Shown here: piece after piece, positions 6,167-10,209 of the stretch
How the letters are laid out: every line of letters starts with the position of its first letter
How positions within the stretch are numbered: the stretch's first letter is position 1
Assembly: GCA_027858865.1 (NCBI GenBank)
Contig: JAQIBW010000219.1
Coordinates: forward strand, 1 to 10,209
Direction of reading: 5' to 3'
Source: Sulfurimonas sp.
GTDB lineage: Bacteria; Campylobacterota; Campylobacteria; Campylobacterales; Sulfurimonadaceae
Length of the DNA: 10,209 nucleotides
Position numbers and translations under genes: made by a program
Notes under the pieces: generated by a model
The model's database searches: none
What the model saw: the letters and a program-made list of their open reading frames with translations, nothing else
Told to the model about the DNA's origin: nothing

Positions 6167-6526
6167 TTGCGTTATATATTACTTATTTTTTTAACTTTCA
6201 CGTTTGCATCTGCTTCATCGTATGACTTAGGTAAGAAACTTTATATGGAAAAAGGATGTTATTCTTGCCATGGCACAAAGTTAGAGGGGGTACATGAGTA
6301 TCCTCGTCTTGCTAGCCGTGCAAAAGGCTTTCTTACATACAAACTCAAACGATTTCGTAATAAAAAATCAGACAACCAACAACAAGAGATGATGATAGCT
6401 TTTGCAACATCTCTAAGTGATGCAGATATAGAAAACTTGACTACATATATGACAGATTTTGTTGAAGAAGAAAATGCAGAAAGATATGATGATAGTTTTC
6501 AAACTCAAGGGGATGGTGGATCATGA
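6167..6526 (+). CDS. Small periplasmic class I c-type cytochrome
   Basis: The start is a TTG with GAGG seven bases upstream; no ATG lies nearby that would keep the signal peptide. The 119-residue product has a Sec signal (hydrophobic run, then an ASAS cleavage region near residue 17). Its single heme-binding motif is GCYSCHG (Cys31, Cys34, His35). Downstream, QEMM (73-76) offers the likely axial Met, and LSDADIENLTTYM (83-95) is the C-terminal helix typical of cytochrome c553/c4-like domains. The acidic tail EEENAERYDD is probably disordered. It should shuttle electrons in the periplasm; the partner is not evident. Its stop overlaps the lpxB start (ATGA), so the two are likely co-translated although no functional link is obvious. 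Confidence 0.88.
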   Translation: MRYILLIFLTFTFASASSYDLGKKLYMEKGCYSCHGTKLEGVHEYPRLASRAKGFLTYKLKRFRNKKSDNQQQEMMIAFATSLSDADIENLTTYMTDFVEEENAERYDDSFQTQGDGGS

Positions 6527-7578
6527 AAGTATTAGTTAGCGCGTTAGAACACTCGGCAAATATGCATCTAAAGTCTTTGAAAAAAGAGCTTAGTGAGGAT
6601 ACTGAGTTTATAGGAATATTTGATAGTGACTTGGGAGACTCGATAGTCGATCTTAGAAGTCTTGCAATCATGGGTTTTGTAGATGCCATAAAAAAACTGC
6701 GTTACTTTTTAAAGCTAAATGCTCAAATGGTAGACCTTGCAGAAGATGCAGATAAAGTCCTACTTATAGACTCTTCTGGCTTTAACCTTCCTCTCGCTAA
6801 AAAGATAAAGAAGCGATTTCCCGACAAAGAGATAATCTACTACATTTTACCTCAGGCTTGGGCATGGAAGAAAAAACGTATTCCTGTGTTAGAGCGTACA
6901 ATAGACCATTTAGCGTCTATACTTCCTTTTGAAAAGAACTACTACTCTGCCAATGCTCCCATAACTTACGTCGGGCATCCTCTCTTAGACATCATCAAAG
7001 AGTTTAAGCAGAAGCTTAGACACGAAGTAAAAAGTGTTGCTTTTATGCCTGGAAGTCGTAAGGGTGAGATAAAAAAACTTATGCCAATTTTTGAAGAAGT
7101 AAGCCTTAGACTAGGGGTCGAATCGACTATCATAATTCCAAAGCACTTCACAAAAGAAGATATAAAAGAGCTTTATGGTACCCTTTCAGGTTTTAAAATA
7201 GCTCACGATGCACATAAGACTCTTTATGAGGCGGATTTTGCGTTTATCTGCAGTGGGACAGCAACACTTGAAGCAGCACTGATAGGAACTCCTTTTGTGC
7301 TTAGCTACATTGCTAAATCACTCGATTATTTCATAGCTAGTAAGCTTGTAAAACTAAGCCACATAGGTCTTAGTAACATCATGTTTACTCAGTTCAATGA
7401 CAGAGACTTACATCCGGAATTTATTCAAGAAGATGTAACAGCAGATAATCTCATAAAAGCTTTTAATGAGTATGATAGAAGTACATTTTTAGATGATTCA
7501 AAACGTCTAAGAGCTTACTTAAAACACGGTAGTTCAAAAACAGTAGCAGCAATTATAGAGGATAAAAATGAAAATTAA
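6523..7578 (+). CDS. lpxB: Lipid-A-disaccharide synthase
   Basis: LpxB is a family GT19 glycosyltransferase at the inner face of the cytoplasmic membrane. It joins UDP-diacyl-glucosamine to lipid X (or the diamino-sugar equivalents) to form the lipid A disaccharide. The 351-residue protein shows ALEHSANMH (7-15), DSSGFNLPLAKKIKK (83-97), YYILPQAWAWKKKR (106-119), LPFE (134-137), YVGHPLLD (149-156), FMPGSRKGEIKKLMP (174-188), CSGTATLEAAL (243-253) and HPEFIQED (297-304), all in family order. EHSAN and DSSGFN replace the enterobacterial EASGD and DAPDFN; this form matches what I recall of Helicobacter LpxB, so it looks clade-typical. The gene overlaps the cytochrome gene by 4 bases and the aminotransferase by 11. 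It is the second gene of the operon. Confidence 0.95.
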   Translation: MKVLVSALEHSANMHLKSLKKELSEDTEFIGIFDSDLGDSIVDLRSLAIMGFVDAIKKLRYFLKLNAQMVDLAEDADKVLLIDSSGFNLPLAKKIKKRFPDKEIIYYILPQAWAWKKKRIPVLERTIDHLASILPFEKNYYSANAPITYVGHPLLDIIKEFKQKLRHEVKSVAFMPGSRKGEIKKLMPIFEEVSLRLGVESTIIIPKHFTKEDIKELYGTLSGFKIAHDAHKTLYEADFAFICSGTATLEAALIGTPFVLSYIAKSLDYFIASKLVKLSHIGLSNIMFTQFNDRDLHPEFIQEDVTADNLIKAFNEYDRSTFLDDSKRLRAYLKHGSSKTVAAIIEDKNEN

Positions 7579-8662
7579 TTTTATAGATTTACAAGCACAA
7601 TATTTAGAATATAAATCAGAGATAGATAGTGAAGTTTTAGAAGTATTTAGCTCAGCTCAGTTTATAGGTGGGGCTAAACTAAATGCTCTTGAAGAGAACT
7701 TAGCGACTTATACCGGAGCAAAACACGCTATCGGTTGTAGTAGTGGAACGGACGCTCTTTTACTATCTCTTATGGCTTTAAACATCGGTTATGGTGATGA
7801 AGTTATAACAACTCCTTTTACATTTATTGCTACTGCTGAAGTTATAGCATTTTTGGGTGCTAAACCTATTTTTGTTGATATTGACGAAGAGAGCTACAAC
7901 ATAGATCCTACTAAGATTGAAAGTGCTATTACAGACAAGACTAAAGCTATTATGCCTGTTTCACTTTATGGTCAGTGTGCGGACATGGATGCTATAAACG
8001 ATATCGCTAAAAAACATAACATTCCTGTAATAGAAGATGCTTGTCAAAGTTTTGGTGCTACTTACAACGGTAAAAAATCTTGTAACCTTTCAACTATTGG
8101 TTGTACAAGTTTCTTCCCATCTAAACCTCTTGGTGCTTATGGTGATGGCGGAGCTATCTTTACAAATGATGATGAACTTGCAGAGAAAATGAGAATGTTA
8201 CTTAATCATGGTCAAAACGAGAGATATAAACACAAATACATCGGAATCAATGGTCGTTTAGATGCTGTTCAAGCAGCAATATTAAATGTTAAACTAAAAC
8301 ACTTTGACAAAGAGGTAAAAACTCGTGATGAGATTGGTACAAGATACAGTGATCTTCTCGAAGATGCTGATGTTGTAACTCCAAAGATTGCAGAGAATAA
8401 TACAAGTGTATTTGCTCAGTACTCCATAAGAGTAAAAAACAGAGAAGAGCTAGTTGCTAAACTTAGTGCTTTAGAAATTCCAACTGCAGTTCATTACCCT
8501 GTGCCACTTCACATACAAGAAGCCTTTATAAATCTTGGTTACAAAGAGGGAGACTTCCCTATCAGTGAAGAAGTATCAACTCAGATCATGTCACTTCCAA
8601 TGAGCCCATACTTAACAGAAGCTCAACAGGATTTCATAGTTAAATCTATAAAAGGCGAATAA
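7568..8662 (+). CDS. DegT/DnrJ/EryC1/StrS sugar-nucleotide aminotransferase (GnnB/WbpE type)
   Basis: This 364-residue PLP enzyme should transfer an amino group, usually from glutamate, onto a 3-keto UDP-sugar. The PLP lysine is Lys186 in SFFPSKPLGAYGDGGA (181-196). Other family marks are SSGTDALLLSL (58-68), PVSLYGQCADMDAI (130-143), VIEDACQSFGA (154-164) and NGRLDAVQAA (228-237). The segments around GQCAD, SCNLST and HYPVPL resemble Pseudomonas WbpE, which makes UDP-GlcNAc(3N)A. The neighbour genes (lpxB, a Gfo/Idh dehydrogenase, an lpxA-like gene) fit GnnB of the UDP-GlcNAc3N pathway better. The exact sugar therefore stays open between the two. The start overlaps lpxB by 11 bases and the stop shares one base with the next start (TAATG). 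Confidence 0.9.
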   Translation: MKINFIDLQAQYLEYKSEIDSEVLEVFSSAQFIGGAKLNALEENLATYTGAKHAIGCSSGTDALLLSLMALNIGYGDEVITTPFTFIATAEVIAFLGAKPIFVDIDEESYNIDPTKIESAITDKTKAIMPVSLYGQCADMDAINDIAKKHNIPVIEDACQSFGATYNGKKSCNLSTIGCTSFFPSKPLGAYGDGGAIFTNDDELAEKMRMLLNHGQNERYKHKYIGINGRLDAVQAAILNVKLKHFDKEVKTRDEIGTRYSDLLEDADVVTPKIAENNTSVFAQYSIRVKNREELVAKLSALEIPTAVHYPVPLHIQEAFINLGYKEGDFPISEEVSTQIMSLPMSPYLTEAQQDFIVKSIKGE

Positions 8663-9573
8663 TGCACAACATTGCAATAGTTGGTTTAGGAGTAATGGGG
8701 AAAAACCATTATAAAACTCTAAAAAATATACAAGGCGCAAAGATAGTTGGACTATGTGATGTACATCATAGTGATGATTATGAAGAGCCATTTTTTATAG
8801 ACTTTGAGAAGATGCTAATAGAGACTAAGCCAGATGCAGTTATCATCGTAACACCTACATTTTTGCATAAAGAGACTGCTCTTATGTGTGCAAAACACAA
8901 TATCAACATGTTCATAGAAAAACCAGCAGCATCTAGCGTAGCAGATGCAAAAGAGATGTCAGAAACTATAAAAGCAAAAAAACTTAAAAGCTGTGTAGGT
9001 CATATTGAGAGATATAACCCTGTTGTTAAGGCTCTTATAAACGAAATATCAGGACATGAAGTTTTATCTATATCTATTACTCGTAGTGGAGCATTCCCGC
9101 AGAGGATTGCGGATGTTGGAATACTTACAGACCTATCTGTTCATGACAGCGACCTTATTAGATTTATAACTCAAAAAGAGATAGTTAGAAGTGCAGTATT
9201 TAAATCTCAAAAAATTCACAAGACACATGAAGATAATGCTATCTTAGCATTTGAGCTTGAAGGCTCTGTAGTTGGTGATATCACAACAAACTGGCTGACT
9301 CCATACAGAAAAAGAAGTATTACAGTAGCATGTAGGGTAGATGCAACAAGTCCCATAAAGTACTTCGAAGCAGATTTACTTTCTCAAACACTAAAAGAGG
9401 GAATCAACATAGATGCTAATTCTCATACTACAAAAAACTGTTTTGTTGCAAGAAGCAATGCTTTGCATGATGAGCTTCAAGCATTTATTCACTATTTAGA
9501 AAGTGGTGATAGAGGTTCATTAGCGAGTGTGGACGATAGTATAATCACCTTGGAGATTGCAAATGATTCATGA
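8662..9573 (+). CDS. Gfo/Idh/MocA-family sugar-nucleotide dehydrogenase (GnnA-like)
   Basis: This 303-residue NAD(P)-dependent oxidoreductase probably oxidises the 3-hydroxyl of a UDP-N-acetylhexosamine to the keto sugar used by the preceding aminotransferase. It has the Rossmann motif IAIVGLGVMGKNH (4-16), VTPTFLH (63-69), the family's FIEKPAA (84-90, Lys87), GHIERYNPVV (113-122) and DLSVHDSDLI (157-166), which carries the usual active-site His/Asp. GHIERxNP is the form I associate with UDP-GlcNAc 3-dehydrogenases. It shares one base with the aminotransferase stop, and its own stop overlaps the next gene by 11 bases. The protein is shorter than many Gfo/Idh enzymes (about 330-350) but has all motifs. 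WbpB-like use of UDP-GlcNAcA is the alternative. Confidence 0.88.
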   Translation: MHNIAIVGLGVMGKNHYKTLKNIQGAKIVGLCDVHHSDDYEEPFFIDFEKMLIETKPDAVIIVTPTFLHKETALMCAKHNINMFIEKPAASSVADAKEMSETIKAKKLKSCVGHIERYNPVVKALINEISGHEVLSISITRSGAFPQRIADVGILTDLSVHDSDLIRFITQKEIVRSAVFKSQKIHKTHEDNAILAFELEGSVVGDITTNWLTPYRKRSITVACRVDATSPIKYFEADLLSQTLKEGINIDANSHTTKNCFVARSNALHDELQAFIHYLESGDRGSLASVDDSIITLEIANDS

Positions 9574-10209
9574 AAGCTCAATAATTGAAGATGGTGCTAA
9601 AATAGCAAATAATGTAACTATAGGACCATTTTGCAATATTGGCAAGGATGTGGAACTAAAGTCTGGATGTAAACTAGAATCAAATGTAATTTTAAAAGGT
9701 AAACTAAGTGTTGCTGAGAACGTAAGAATCTTTAGTTTTACTGCCATTGGTAATGATGACTCAGAAATTGAGATAGGCGAGAAAACGCATATTAGAGAAT
9801 TTGTACAACTTGGCGCGCAAGAAGGCGAAGATGGAACAACTAAAAAGATAACTATCGGTGCTAACAACTTTCTTATGGGCTATGTTCAAGTACTTAGTGG
9901 TGTTAAAACAGGTGATTTTTGTATTCTTACAAATGCCGTTAGAGTAAACGAAAATGTTACATGCGAAGATAGAGTGATTATTGGCGGTCTTAGTACAATA
10001 GAAGCCGGCAATACTATAGGTACAGGAGTGATGATTGGTGGAGCTTCTTGTGTAGATCACGACATACCTCCATTTACTCTTGTAGAGGGCAATAGAGCAA
10101 CAGTAAAAGGTCTAAACGTTGTAGGACTAAGAAGAATACTCAAGAACAAAGAAGATATAGAAAAAATCAAATCAATATTTAAACAGATTTTAGGTGATGT
10201 CGTTGATAA
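9563..10209 (+). CDS. LpxA-like left-handed beta-helix protein lacking the catalytic His, cut by right edge
   Basis: The open frame from ATG9563 continues to the window end (215 codons, no stop). Hexapeptide-repeat turns fill residues 1-160. After them comes an LpxA-type exit, IPPFTLVEGNRATVKGLNVVGLRR (168-191), and then the start of a helical tail. This is more like LpxA, the UDP-GlcNAc O/N-acyltransferase, than WbpD or PglD. Yet where LpxA has NAHIAHDC, this protein has GYVQVLSG (106-113), so the catalytic His position is Ser112 and its Asp neighbour is Gly113. The positions of LpxA His144 and His160 are Asn131 and Glu147. The PQD-containing loop before IREF is also shortened (residues 63-70). 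Its place next to lpxB and the aminosugar genes suggests a role in making or modifying that sugar, but the LpxA reaction should not be assumed. Confidence 0.8.
   Translation, partial: MIHESSIIEDGAKIANNVTIGPFCNIGKDVELKSGCKLESNVILKGKLSVAENVRIFSFTAIGNDDSEIEIGEKTHIREFVQLGAQEGEDGTTKKITIGANNFLMGYVQVLSGVKTGDFCILTNAVRVNENVTCEDRVIIGGLSTIEAGNTIGTGVMIGGASCVDHDIPPFTLVEGNRATVKGLNVVGLRRILKNKEDIEKIKSIFKQILGDVVD

Noticed and set aside
9568..10060. Two overlapping minus-strand frames of 99 codons at the right end
   Set aside because: They oppose the LpxA-like beta-helix frame, which has clear hexapeptide repeats and operon overlap; the minus-strand translations are low-complexity shadows.
9563..10209. WbpD-type N-acetyltransferase to complete a WbpB-E-D pathway
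   Set aside because: The exit segment (EGNRAT...GLNVVGLRR) and overall repeat layout are LpxA-like, and none of the WbpD pattern that I recall is visible.

Overview
The window is low-GC DNA with tightly packed, often overlapping genes. Its protein signatures point to a Campylobacterota (Epsilonproteobacteria) bacterium, probably a free-living Sulfurimonas-like lineage. The clearest marks are a Campylobacterota-type LpxB (EHSAN and DSSGFN in place of the enterobacterial EASGD and DAPDFN), a DUF302 protein with an MPCR motif, a small SlyD-like FKBP and a short periplasmic cytochrome c. The genus is an inference; nothing here is a species-level marker.

Left part (1-4062, minus strand): the start of a complex I operon in the order nuoA, nuoB, nuoCD (fused), nuoE, nuoF. 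Every junction overlaps, by 4 to 11 bases. nuoF runs off the left edge before its last cluster cysteine. The proton-pump connection and quinone-site subunits (A, B, CD) look ordinary. The NADH-input subunits do not. NuoF keeps the FMN and Fe-S residues but has lost the aromatic residues that stack on the NADH adenine, and carries Lys where most homologues have the Glu that contacts the NADH ribose. NuoE has a much shortened loop between its second and third cluster cysteines.

Middle (4063-4678): a 616-base gap without a convincing gene. It holds the nuoA promoter on the minus strand and a degenerate palindromic repeat of the REP/mobile-palindrome kind at 4317-4391, with a further inverted copy at 4544-4567. 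After it come a DUF302 lipoprotein gene (4715-5398), a stem-loop, a SlyD-like peptidyl-prolyl isomerase gene (5562-5981) and a good intrinsic terminator.

Right part (6167 to the end, plus strand): an operon in which each gene overlaps the next. It contains a TTG-started periplasmic cytochrome c, lpxB, a WbpE/GnnB-type sugar aminotransferase, a GnnA-type Gfo/Idh/MocA dehydrogenase and an LpxA-fold left-handed beta-helix protein cut by the right edge. The combination lpxB + aminotransferase + dehydrogenase + lpxA-like is the set used elsewhere to make UDP-GlcNAc3N and lipid A with amide-linked acyl chains. However, this LpxA-like protein lacks the catalytic His and the other signature His positions of LpxA, so it probably does something else or is a non-catalytic paralogue. 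The altered NADH-input module and the His-less LpxA homologue are the two most interesting observations.
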